The translations under genes were made by a program, and so were the position numbers. A stretch of DNA of 64,000 nucleotides from positions 30,386,397 to 30,450,396 of the forward strand of contig NC_019875.2 in the NCBI RefSeq assembly GCF_002234675.1, read 5' to 3'. Position 1 is the stretch's first letter; each line of letters begins with the position of its first letter. The stretch is from Oryzias latipes. Taxonomy: Eukaryota; Chordata; Actinopteri; Beloniformes; Adrianichthyidae. Under the pieces are notes generated by a model that was not told the DNA's origin, ran no database searches, and was given only the letters and a program-made list of their open reading frames with translations. Positions 1 through 11,263 of this stretch are shown piece by piece.

Positions 1-141
1 AACCTAATCATCATGGCACACTGTAGGCGCCGTTTCCTTCTGGGGGGGTTGTTCATTGAGCTGCTCTGGTGAAAATAGAGAAAGAAAAATCTGATTGAAA
101 CTGTGAGGATTCTTCTATTAAAGCTTCAGTTTGAGGGAACC

Positions 142-3100
142 ATGGCTTTTTTTATGAACCAAATGCTGAGCAGCAAGCTGAAGACGTTTTCGGGCGGAGG
201 CGCTGAAGGTGATGGAGGCGCGGCGGGAAACGGGAAGGAAACGGCAGAGTCCACAGGCATGTCCAGAGAGGAATTTGACGAGTACCAGAGGCAGCTGGTG
301 GAGGAAAGGTCAGTGAAAACGCCTGGCTAGATTTCTAGTCCCCTGAAAGACTGAACGTCTCCCCAGGTAAAGGTGTGAGACTCAAAGCATGTCCTGCTTT
401 ATGAACAAGGAAAAAAAACAATCTGTTTAAAAGGTCATTCCATCAGTATAATGTTGAAGGCAGACTTTGTTAATAAAGTTCAACATCAGTCTAGTGTCAG
501 TGCTCTAAAGTGATTCAATGGCTGTAAATAAAAAAAAGAATTGTGCTCAATACTGTGACGGATGAGAATCAGATGAATCAAATACATTTCTCTTTGCACT
601 TTATAGGGACTGGATGAACATAACAATTTTCAAAAGGCTGTGTGGAAACTAGTATGGAAGAAAGCTGACCTAAAAACCACAAAGGAACCAAGTTCCCTTT
701 TGTGCGGTCGCAGTTAACAGTTTAAGCCTGTTTGCCTGAGCAGGTAGCTGTTACGTACCGCATGTGTGACATCAACGGATGCTGGCCGAGCTTAAAGGGC
801 AGCTTTAGGCAGAGGTTTAGAGGCTCAAATTAGCCAGAGAAGCAGATTAGGATCCGTGTGCAATAACTCGTCAGGCCAGAAGCCACTATTAAACACATCT
901 CCTAGTCAGTACGCTTTAAAACAATAATTATTTAATCGCCCTACAATCTCATGTAAAGGTGAACTATTTGTTATCTTCAATTGTAATCAAGTTCAGATCG
1001 TTCAGACAGCAAGAAAACATTTGATCGGGGGCCGTTTTTCTGTCATTTCTAGTTTAATTTGTATGAATTTAGGAATCAGGGAGATCCAAACGTCATTTAT
1101 GTTAAACATAATGAACAAATATCAACATATTTGGAGAGCTTTTATCAAGGAATTATTTAATAACTAGCAAATGTGTACCCATCACAGTCAGTCATGTCCT
1201 TTAAGGAACTAAAATCTGTGTACAACCTGGATAAAAAAACAATACTTTAAATATCTCCAGATAAGAAGCTTTGTGAGTGCAAACCAAAAAAATCTAAACA
1301 AATTCCCTCTTTTACAGTTGGAGACCCAGAAAATAAAAAAATAAATTAAGAAAAGGCATAATTTCACACTTCAATAACTTGTTGAAATTGAATACATCAG
1401 AGAATTCAAAAGGTTAATTAAAATCATGAAATGATGACTAATCACTAAATATTAATTAAAATGATTGGACAAGAGTTTGTGCTGAGATTCCTTCTATGTC
1501 TATTAACAGTCGACTCAGAATACTACAACTTCAATGGTTGATACATTTTTATACTACATCAGTGTGACTAAATAACTATTATAAGAACATACCAGACCGT
1601 ATGTGGAAGTGTCACAAAATACAAATGTTTCTGGAAGAAGTTACAATTACAATCGAAAAATAATCTCAAAACATCCTCCCTTATTCCCATTGGCTATGAA
1701 TCCAGTGAAACATGATTTTAGTAAAACAGAGAGCGCATTAGTTGATGTCAGCTCGTTAACGGCTAAGAGGCATCTTGAGAGGCGTCTTGGGAAAATATGA
1801 GCAGCATTCTAGCATAAACCAGTGGCTTAAACAAATGTTGGATTGCCTTCCTTAGGAAAGAATAATGTATGTTCATTAAACCAAACAACCCTTATTTGAG
1901 GAAATTTGGGGACCTTTTATCAATTATATACAAAATTTAGACCATTCAACAGATTTTTGATTCATACTACATGGAATTTTGCAACCTCAGGCTTTTGGTG
2001 AAGGAGAGCTGTGACGGTGTCAGAAAAGAGAAGCAATGATCATTGTTGGTTTTGATTGTGTCATTATTATTTATTTGTCTATTTGTGTGTAGATACTTGT
2101 TTAAAGTAAAATGTCATGCGATACAGCTTTGGTTTTCTTTATTTTCTATAAGGAAAATGTAATTAGTATTATAAAATAAAATGTATTTACTAAAATACAT
2201 TTATTTACTTATTACTATTTCTATTTCATTCATTCATTTTCTATTCCGTTTTATCCCTTTCGGGGTCACGGGGCTGCTGGAGCCTATCCTGGCCAGGGGA
2301 CACCCTGGGCAGGTCGCCAGTCTGTCGCAGCTATTTCTATTTATTTACCAAAATAAATAAAGTTTGATTTTATAAATAACGTTTGAATTTTGATTTATTA
2401 TTGAAGTTGCTGTACAGTCATGACTCATTTAATTAAAAGTTGTGGAAAAAAAGAACAAAATATGAGTTTAGATTTGACTAAACTGTATTTCACTCAAGTT
2501 TGCGTTTCAAACAAGATCAGGTATTTTTAACATTTTACTTTTAAAATTTTAATAAAATGTTTTAAATGCAGAAAATGGTCAAATTTGATTCAAATGTGTT
2601 TAACTTAAGTTCATCACTTTTAGTCTTTGTGAGACTTTTTTTGCAAGCAATCATCCCGTCATGAATGTTGTAAAAATCCCCAAACTTCATTAAATCCTGA
2701 AATCGTCTGTTTGCTCTGAAACTAAAGCTGAACGAGGAAAAGAGGGAAGACATCAACCAACGGAGGATTTGTGCCGAGCTGCAGCTCTCGTAAAAGCTAA
2801 TCTTATTAAAGTCGGGTTACAGCAGACCACCCCTAAATAGACTCAGGTCAGAGCAGCCACCATGGAAACTGCCCCACTGCAGGGTAACTTAACTAATTGG
2901 GCTAATAACACCGAGGACGTCATCAAACTTTCAAATGGGGCAAATCCGGATTCAGAGGTGACCAAGTCAGAGTCGCTTTGTTTAATGAACTAAACCGAAA
3001 CAACTTTATGCCCCATATCGACATAAGATACGTCGTTTAGATAAACCCTGAGAAGTCTTTAAACGAGGAGCCAGTGGAGTTTTTTTTACTTTTATACAAA

Positions 3101-5779
3101 TAAGAACTGAAAACCTAAAAACATTTAGATTCATCTGGTTCAAAAGAGGGAATAGAGGTTAATCACACATCCATTAAATGTTGCATTCATCATTTTTATT
3201 TAAGTCATTGTCACACAAAAAAATCATTCCTAGAAGTTATACCAGCTGGATAAAGTAAAATTAAACATATATATATATACATATGATGAGTGTAGGAAGT
3301 TTTAAACTCAGTGTTTTCATTCAGTTTATTAGTAAAATTGAAAATATGTAGTTTTTATGCTATTTTACCAGAACAGTTTCCCACCAATGATGTATTAGCT
3401 CCTAAACAGCAAAACTTTCTGATTGATTGTTATAAATAATGTACATAATAATGTACATATGCATATATACATATATATATATATATACATTATTATGTAC
3501 CAAGTTTTTTTTCCTTAATTTTCTTCTTGGTTATTTATCTATTTTAATTTTAAGTTTTTACATTTTAGTTGTAACTTCTACATTGCATCATTTCATCATT
3601 CTTCTTATCATGGTGTGTGTGTGTGTGGGGGGGGGGGGTGTTGGCATTGTGTGGGTTTTAAACAAAATACTTGTTTGATGTTTTGTCCTTCAGTTTATAA
3701 TATTTTATTGTGTTTTTATGTAAAGCACTTTGAGTAGAATGAGATTGGATTTGATTGGATTTGATTTGAGGGAATCTCTGGAAGAGATGTAAAAAACTAT
3801 ACATTTGTAAAGTTTAAACTCAGGAAAGTCCACATTCACCATCCAGTTCAGGTGAAAAGACAAAGATCTGATCCTGTGCTTCAGGATTTTAACGATAAGA
3901 TCAAAGCAAACATGGAACAGCATCTTAAATGACCATATTATTACCATGTAAGAGGCTTAAGATCTCAGTCAGCAGACAAAAGCGGGAAAACCAAAAGATC
4001 ACTTTATGTGTGACAGATTAGATTAACAGGGAGGGTTTCATCAAACTGTCTAATTGAGTCTACTCAGACGCTTCTGCTGTGAACCGCCTTCCCTCCCTAA
4101 CAACATTACTGTAATGTGGTAAAGCTGCTGCTGCTGCTGCTGCTGCTGCTGTGATACTGATCTCCAGGAAAAGCTTTACACCAGATCACCTGGTTTCCCC
4201 TTTAAGGTAAGAAGGGGACAGCTTAGGGAGCATCACAACAGCAGGTTTACAGGGAAAAACCTGGATGGTACCTGGAGACCAACGTGCAGCATCTGCGGCC
4301 AGCTAGAAAGAGATCAGAGGCTTGAAGGTGATGGAGGATCAGCCTGAAGGAGGCCCGGACACGGCTGACGAGGGATCGGTTTTCTGCAGGAGCCTGAACC
4401 CTGGAGCACTGTCAGCGGCCAGGGAGGTCTCACGTGTCCCAGGAATGGGTGGACCAAAGACCAAGTTTGTTCAAAAATATGGGGTCAAAATGACCATATT
4501 TTATGGCGACAGTGTTCCAGGGTTCAGATCAATAGCCTCTGTCCGTGGTTTCATGTAACGACTGACAGCTTCTCCCTAAACTTCAGCAGAACTTCCAGCT
4601 TTCCTCCTGTCTGGTTCAGAGGCTTTGGACCAGATTCCCAACGATTCATTTTTATGCTTTAGTGTCTGCCTGTTGAAGTATGAGTGACAGTCACACTGGT
4701 GCATTTTGGTGCCAGCGTTCATTTACAAACTTCTCACAAATGGTTTCGGTCTTTTCCACAGGATTGAACGAGACAAAGACTTCGCCACAAAGAAAGCTGA
4801 GAGAGCAAACCTCCGAGTTGCACTGAGAGACAAATACAGACTTCCAGAAGTAAGAAATTCAGGGCTTCCTGATTGTCATCTGTGTATAGAAAGATTTACA
4901 ATAGATGTCTTTTTTTGTGATGTTTGAGACATCAGTAAAGCGTTCCATTTCCTTTTTCAACAATGATGACTGTACTATTGTTTTTCTTACTTCGAAAATA
5001 CAATCATGCAAATTTAAAGGCGGCACAAAGGCTAAAGAAAACATCATCACACATAAACATTCTGCAGAAAGTCCATCTCCTTTTTCACGTTCAGGAAAAT
5101 ATACTCTAACAATCCATGGCCTAGAATCAAAGATCCTGTGAGGACAGGTTGATTTGTGGAATCAAACACACAGAGAGAACGTTCAAACATCCCAAGCAAT
5201 GAATCCAACAATAACCTCCTGGGAACCGACTGAAGTAAGTGGAGCCTGCTAGCCCCCACATCCAAAACGTTTGATTGATATTGTGTAGCCCACTTTCAAG
5301 TGGTGGTTGCCATGGAAACATTGACTCAGACCGACTTGGACCAATCACTGCCCACTGACGACGTCTGGCTGCAACGTCCGTTTTCGTGAAAAAATGCCGA
5401 CTGATTTGAATTGAATTGGCTTTTTTATGTACGCCGCCACACTCGCTCAGTCCAGCTCTCACGTACAGTCGATGGTCGGTGTGTTTGAGCTCCAAGGCTC
5501 AGAAACGTTCAGCTCATCACCAGACCTGCATGGCGCTGATCCACAGATGTGTGTTTGCAGAGCGCTCCGGACACTGCAACCGTTCAGATGGCCGGGGAGG
5601 ACATTGACCTTCCGGAGGACCTGGCTAAGATGGTGGATGAAGATGAGGAAGAAGAGGAGAGCAACGAATCCTTCCTCAACCAGCTGCAGAGCATGGATTT
5701 GGATGCACTGAAAACCAAGGCCCAGTCCACCATGACGGAGATGAGACAGACGGCGGAGGAGAAGTGCAGCATCATGTGA
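142..5779 (+). CDS. cplx4: Complexin-4-type SNARE regulator (3 exons, 157 aa)
   Basis: Exons are 142-308, 4762-4849 and 5561-5779; all junctions are GT-AG and the joined frame is open for 157 codons. The product starts MAFFMNQ, typical of complexin 3/4 rather than 1/2. A central helix spans about residues 40-85 ([14 protein letters not shown], then [19 protein letters not shown] and KYRLPE); in this family it binds assembled SNARE complexes. An acidic stretch ([10 protein letters not shown]) follows. The protein ends CSIM, a CaaX box predicted to be farnesylated, as in complexin 3/4, which act at retinal ribbon synapses. The ATG at 142 was preferred over an in-frame ATG at 103 because only the former gives the conserved MAFF start. 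Intron 1 is 4.45 kb and carries a CTG microsatellite. Complexin 3 is less likely because the start and length fit complexin 4. Which teleost paralogue (4a, 4b or 4c) it is cannot be told. Confidence 0.93.
2225..2332 (-). repeat. Tail fragment of a tRNA-headed interspersed repeat
   Basis: This lies in intron 1 of cplx4. It is the 3' (non-tRNA) part of the same family as the longer copies at 7168-7493 (-) and 12178-12432 (+), sharing the 'ggtcac-gg-gctgctggagcctatcc' type core and the 'cgccagtctgtcgcag' segment. The family is defined by comparing copies within this window. Confidence 0.6.
3451..3638. repeat. AT-rich and GT/G simple repeats in cplx4 intron 1
   Basis: A TA-rich dinucleotide tract lies near 3455-3488. 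A (GT)n run passes into an uninterrupted G run of about ten bases near 3614-3638. No coding signal. Confidence 0.8.
4123..4151. repeat. (CTG)n trinucleotide repeat in cplx4 intron 1
   Basis: About nine to ten uninterrupted CTG units inside the first intron, not translated. Confidence 0.9.
5105..5495. repeat. Possible dispersed repeat before cplx4 exon 3
   Basis: The stretch around 'gttgccatggaaacattgactcag' to 'ctctcacgtacagtc' resembles, from memory, a repeat widespread in fish genomes. There is no second copy in this window to confirm it. It ends about 65 bp before the exon 3 acceptor. Confidence 0.3.
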
Positions 5780-6002
5780 AACACTAAGAACCAGCATAAA
5801 GGCTCTGATAAAACACCTGCTTGTGGGAAACAAAGGGTTTTTTTTTCAGATGTTTTGTGTCTTTTTTGTGTTTTTTATTCACTTCTGGTGTTTGCAGACT
5901 TTTCAGCCTCCCAGAGCTTCAGCTGCTTTTTCAAACTGAATATCATTTCAGGAATTATTCACAGCGCAGCTCTATTTGTGCTTCTGTTTTTTCTTTTTGT
6001 GT

Positions 6003-6058
6003 AATAAAAAGGATGAACACTTCATTCAGACTTTTTTCTGTTTCCGGTTTTTAATAAA
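6003..6058 (+). terminator. cplx4 polyadenylation signals
   Basis: Two AATAAA hexamers at 6003-6008 and 6053-6058 lie about 225-280 bp after the cplx4 stop codon and would end the transcript here. Confidence 0.7.
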
Positions 6059-6239
6059 CAGGAAACAGAATTAACTTGAAGGGTTTCCGGAGATGAACTG
6101 AAAGGGCCATGGCTGTCAAACTGAAAGATCACAGAGGAATTCTCTCAGAAAACTGTTTTATTTTAAAATGTTTATTTATATCACGTTATTTATTTTAAAA
6201 AACAGCAAAATAAATACATAAAGAGAACACCATCGAAAA

Positions 6240-7085
6240 GCTAAAAGCATCCGGTTCACATCTACTCACTTGATCTTGAGCTTGGGTTGCTGGAGACTGA
6301 AACTGATGGAAGGTTGCATTCTGGCCTCCATTTCTATTGAATGAAAATGTACTTTTTTGGCAAAAAATAACACCCTGGTGGGAACCCGGGTGTTGTGTTG
6401 TTTGAAAAAGGTTTGTCTGATAGCCTGGAAATGTAAGGAACAACTACGTTTCTCCTTTTTTGCTCATATTCTTTTGTTTGTTTTCTTGATCTTTGGGATT
6501 TGGAGAATCTCAGTTGGGATATCTACAGGTCCTGAGACCTTGGTGGACTTGTTCTTCTTTTCTCCTTCACCCATTCCTTGTGGACCATCTTGGCTTCTGT
6601 GGTGCAGCGTCCTGAAGACAGTGAGTTTGTGCTGTAAAGGGTGGTGAAATAAATAACAGGTACCTATCCAAATGCTGAGACTTCCTGTACACTTCTTCAT
6701 GGAGACACTGGTCTTCCCCAATGATGACTGCACAGCCTCAATAGGCGAGGCGGTTCTCCTTATCGCCAACTTAAACATGTCTTTTAAATGACTTTCCTTG
6801 GATTCGGTCTTGACCCACAGTTCTGTGACTTAAAGTTGTACCTGGGAACCAGGACTCTTCCTTCAACATCATAAGACATAATAGTCTCCCCAAAGTCCAA
6901 CTGACGATATTCTTGACTTTCTGGGAAAGTCCTTTGAATTCCTGGCCTGATGCTCTGTGCTGCCAGCGGGAAGGGCCAAGGGAGGAGCCATGTGTTTCGC
7001 CAAGCTGTAAGTGATGGAGTCCCTGCTGATGACGATGGGTCTGAGTGGTGTGTCCTCCTGGAAGATTTAGGTAGGCCATAAACAC
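6240..7085 (-). mobile_element. Decayed Penelope-like retroelement (RT fragment)
   Basis: Read on the minus strand, 7060-6960 encodes a block beginning TPLRPIV, then ISRDSITYSLAKHMAPP, matching the RPIVSS...YxLAK segment of Penelope-like reverse transcriptases. Further on, about 6700-6600 encodes VYRKSQHLDRYL, the VYRKPTHTDxYL motif found downstream of the RT core in these elements, followed after a frame change by HHPLQHKLTVFRTLHHR. Near 6430 a VVPYIS-like motif occurs. The catalytic YxDD region is not visible, so there is an internal deletion. Several frameshifts and stops make this a pseudogene. It is not a cplx4 or rx exon. Confidence 0.7.
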
Positions 7086-7096
7086 AGGGAACGGCA

Positions 7097-7127
7097 CCCC
7101 CCCCCCCCCCCCACACACACACACACC
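7097..7127. repeat. Poly-C run followed by (AC)n
   Basis: About 15 consecutive C then a short CA repeat, adjoining the end of the Penelope-like remnant. Confidence 0.9.
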
Positions 7128-7167
7128 TCCAGATAAAGAAAATAATATAAACTTCCATTTATCTTTA

Positions 7168-7493
7168 GCATCCATCATTCATTATCAGAAACCACTGAAT
7201 CTCTTTTGTGGTCACGAGGTTGCTGGAGCCAATCCCAGCTACTGTTGGGACCTAACCCTAACCCGCCCTGAGCAGTTCACCAGTCTGCTGCAGGGCGACA
7301 CTCACATTCACATGTACGGTCAATTTAAACCCTAATTGGCTCGATTGCCAATTAGGCAATGGAGCATGTTTTTGGACAGTTGATTGAAGAAAACCCACAC
7401 ATGCACAGGGAGAACATGCAAACTCCTCACAGAAAGAACCTAGCAGGAACTTCTCGCTGCGAGGAAAGAGTGCTAACCCCCGTGCAGCCCCTA
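7168..7493 (-). repeat. tRNA-headed SINE-like repeat, near full length
   Basis: On the minus strand it starts at about 7493 with 'ggggctgcacgggggttagcac', a tRNA-like head. The body contains 'gtttgcatgttctccctgtgc' and 'ccaaaaacatgc', and the tail ends near 7168. It matches the 12178-12432 copy throughout its length, with shorter copies elsewhere in the window. It includes two telomere-like units (taaccctaaccc) near 7250, which look accidental. Confidence 0.65.
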
Positions 7494-10084
7494 TCTACAG
7501 CAATGTCCTGAAAACCCAACGGGACCAGTCAGTTTCATCAGGTAATTAACACCTGAAGGAGCAGGCTGTGGAGGTCTGCCCTTCACCCTCTCAGTCCAAA
7601 TGAAGACTTCCTAAAAACTCATAAGAACCCTTAGTATGTCTTTCAACAGACTCCCGGGTCAACGTGACCCAAAACCACTCAATTCTTTGTTTTGGTCAAT
7701 TTGCCGTCACCACTATCCAGTCGACTCCTCCCTCCAAATAGCCTCTAAAGACCAGCTTTATTAACCAACGAAGCGGTTTATTTCAGAGAGGAGAAAATCT
7801 GTAGGAGAAGAGACGTAAACCTCCTCAACTTAACAAACCGAGTCCAGACGACCTTCCTAAACTTCCTCTGGGATGGAACCATCACGGTTATGGACGAGAG
7901 TCTTCAGAGATGTCATGAAGTTGCTTCAACTCAAAGCGACAGTCAGCTTTTTCTTCTCATTTCAGCTGCAGCTGATCATGTGACCCACCCTCCCTTTCAG
8001 TTGTGGATCTGCCCTCCCCTGGCTGGCAACTCCCCATCCCCCTTTCCCCCCAGTAAGCTGACACAGCGCATTTAAACATTAGCTGCTTTCCTGCTAATAG
8101 GATCTCAGGGACTTACACTGTCATCTGATAAAACTAAGGCGCTTGATAACTTCTCTGCACCCTCTTAACCAATTTGTACTCAATTAGGATAATGGGGAAA
8201 CAAGCAAAGAGGGACAGCTTTAATATATTAATGTGATAAAATGATTATCAGTTTCTCCTTCCTTATGACTTGGGTGTTATTGGAGGCATCTTAAATGGTT
8301 CATAAAATCTTTATCCATTGACGAAGGCACAGTCCAGTCATTTGCTCGTGTAGATCTGAAATTGGATTTGACATGAAATGTCAAAATTGACCACAACAGA
8401 TCCAAGTGAAGGTGTGAAGGATGTACAGGAGCAACATTCAAACTTTAAATTATTTTAGGGCTCCTGCAGGATGTTGGTTCTCTTAAAGGTCCTTATTCAA
8501 AAGCAAATGAACTGTGCAGCGATAGTTATGTTGATGCCACATGTCTGGAAAGAAGAAGCAGGGATGTTTGCACAAGGAACGAATTTAATGTGGAGTCTGG
8601 AGAACAAGAATCACTGAAGAAACGCTCGTTTTTTTAATCAACACACATCTTTTACTCATGACCTGTTTTGCTTCTTTGTCTCTTCTGGAGCTGTGAGTTA
8701 CAGCTTTATAAATGGAATTTATTTTAGTAAAAAACATCCAGAGGAGGACATTTGGAAATATTTTAAAATACAGATCTATATAAAATCTTAGCTTTTATTT
8801 CTATGCTGACTTGATCACAGAGACAAACCGCCCTGCTGCTGCACCGACTTTCTTCATGGTGACCATATGGCAGCAGCCTGTTTCATGGCAAATCCCCTGC
8901 TGTGGTGGAATCCTGAACGTCTTTAATTCATGAAGAGGCAAAAGTAAAGGCTGCTCAGTCTCTCTGTTCTCGGAAAACAACTCTGACAACCGAGAACCCT
9001 CGTCGGCCTAAGCCACTTAACCTTTAGTCAGTCTGCTCACCCGTTCTTCTGCAAAGGTTTTAAACTTGTTTAACATTTAAATTTCCTCAGCTGCTTACAG
9101 TAAGCATATCCCTGACTCAAAGAAGTTGATGTGTTTGCTGGAAGATCAGGTGAGGACATGCGAAAACACGTTCAGCTTATACCAGCCTCCAGCTCGCTGC
9201 TTTATCCAGATTCTGCATGAAATGCTGGTGATGTTGTCAACGATGCTGAGATATAAGCCATTGAATTCCACTGTGGTCCCATTTACAACGAATGTTGAAA
9301 ACAAAATGAGAAAGAAAACACAGACATTCTCAGAAATTCATCTGAGGAAATGAAAATTATGAAAAATCATAGAAACATTCATACGTCACATAATATACAC
9401 AGTAACATCACTGTTTTATTTCAAAAGTAGAAGAAAAAAAACCTTCTGATAACTGAAGAGAGACGTCACTTTAATCATCTACTGGCTTGATGAAGGCTTG
9501 TTAAACTGTTAAACACACACTTTCAGCAGAATGGAAGCACGAGAGGAACTCCTAAAAATATCTTCAGGTAGGGGGTAGTGAGGTCAGAGAAAATCTCTGG
9601 GGAAGTATTTAGGCCTATTAAGGATGGGCTTGATCTCTGCAACACCTACTGTAGCTGCGACAGCTCTGGTTTTTCCAGCTGGCAAAGCAGAATTGACCTC
9701 CCACTTTGGACTTTATCTCCCAAATGATCCAAATATTGGAGCATATCTAACACTAAAGCTCGTCTAATGAGAGCATCATGGGAGCGGATGGTTAAAGAGC
9801 GCTCGTTCAGTAATGATCTTTGCTTGAGTAAATTAAATCAAAGTGAGACCTCTGCTTGATTTTGGACCAATAGATTGATAGTTTTCAGAGAAAATCTAAA
9901 ATAAATTCAAACGTGAAATCTCCAAACAGCAATCAAACATGTTAAATAAAGAAAATGCATCTTTGTTTTATTTCATCAGCACTTTCTATTTCTAAAAACA
10001 GTTGTTCCAAATTTAGACGCCTCATTGTATGCAACTATTTAATGTACAGTGTGTAGCCATTCAAGTCCATCCCTGTCTTTTCTC

Positions 10085-10160
10085 CGTGTTATTGTCTGTA
10101 ATGAAGGGATTAACGAAAACTCTCCACACAAGCCATTATCTTTCAGACAATAGATTTGTT
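10085..10160. promoter_or_regulatory. Candidate Otx/Sox-type enhancer upstream of rx
   Basis: About 1.1 kb before the rx start codon there is an ATTGT Sox half-site (10091-10095), a GGATTA Otx-type site (10107-10112) and an ACAATAG Sox-type site (10147-10153). In frogs and other vertebrates a conserved element upstream of Rax is driven by Otx2 and Sox2. The motifs are seen; the equivalence is inference. Confidence 0.35.
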
Positions 10161-11039
10161 GAAAGGAAGTTTTGTTGAGGCTTCATTAGCAATGGCCTCC
10201 CTCTGTGGTCTGAAAGCAGGACACATTTGGAGCAATTACTTGACCAGAAAACAACTGTCAGTCATTCTTAAAGGGGAAGGATTCCAATTAATAAACCTCT
10301 TAAACCCTCAGGTTTTACTACCATTCCAGCAGCCTGCTCTGGTGTCTCTTGTGGTTAAGAGGAGTTTTGTCGGCAGAGGAGGACATTGCATGTTCTGGTT
10401 GCAACGATCTTTTGCTCAGTTATTTGAAAGGAGCTTTAAGGATTTCACGGCGAGCAACAAGTGTTCAGAGTAGACACTGCAGTTGGTTCTACTTATGGAC
10501 GATGTGAGGAGTAGACCGTCAAGAAACCTGAACGAAGGTAAGACGGTTACATGTTTTTGCATTTCCTCAGTTACATGTTTGGATGTGCTTTCTATCATCC
10601 ATGTGGGAAATGGGAACGTTGTTCATGAAAATCTGTTTTATAGTTTCTCTCACACAGAGATCTTTTTGTAGAAGACAAATAATAAATTCTCTGATCTCAC
10701 TAAGTCATGCTGAGATACAATTACAACCTATAAAGCATATTTCTGCACACTTCCAACAAGAGATACAGGGGAAAAAACGCACATTCTTCCTGAAACTTTT
10801 TTCCTAAAGCATGTCAAAACGTAGAAGCGTTATCCAGGGAAAGGGAGATTAAGCAAAGGAAACTGACAGGCATGTGGATTAAGAACAAAGGGTGCAGGCC
10901 AGGCAACAGCAGGTTATTCATGAGCTACAAAAAAAAACTGCTCAACCAGTTTTGATTTCAAAACTTTCTCTGAATAAATATCTTTTGTTTGGTAGTGGAT
11001 GTGGAGATCGTTTTTAAATGATGTCTGTCGAAACTTTCC

Positions 11040-11047
11040 TATAAAAG
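11040..11047 (+). promoter_or_regulatory. TATA box of rx
   Basis: TATAAAAG lies 217 bp before the rx ATG. It predicts a transcription start near 11070 and a 5'UTR of about 190 nt with no intron. Confidence 0.5.
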
Positions 11048-11263
11048 TACTTACACTGAAGTTGTGGTGTGCAGTTTTACAGTTTTGTGTTTTAATGTTT
11101 TGCAGAGAAAGATGTGAGTCATCTCTGTGGACAAAAACCCTGCTGAGGTCTGCTCTTCTGTTCCAGAGGCACAAGAACTATTTGTTGATCATCTCAGTTG
11201 GTAGACTTTGACTTTTTTTTGACAAGAATCAGAAAGTGAGTCCAAAGGCAAGTCCACAGCCAA

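Larger units (their letters stand above)
5780..11263. other. Intergenic region cplx4 to rx
   Basis: It holds the cplx4 3'UTR (to about 6070), a Penelope-like remnant (6240-7085), a poly-C/(AC)n tract, a tRNA-headed repeat (7168-7493) and the upstream regulatory region of rx. Short open frames are scattered and lack family resemblance or splice support. From about 7.6 to 10.0 kb I see no gene; several TAAT-rich blocks are present (for example near 8180-8240). Confidence 0.7.

Noticed and set aside
7245-7262. Telomere-like taaccctaaccc
   Set aside because: Only two units, inside a SINE-like repeat; not an interstitial telomere array.
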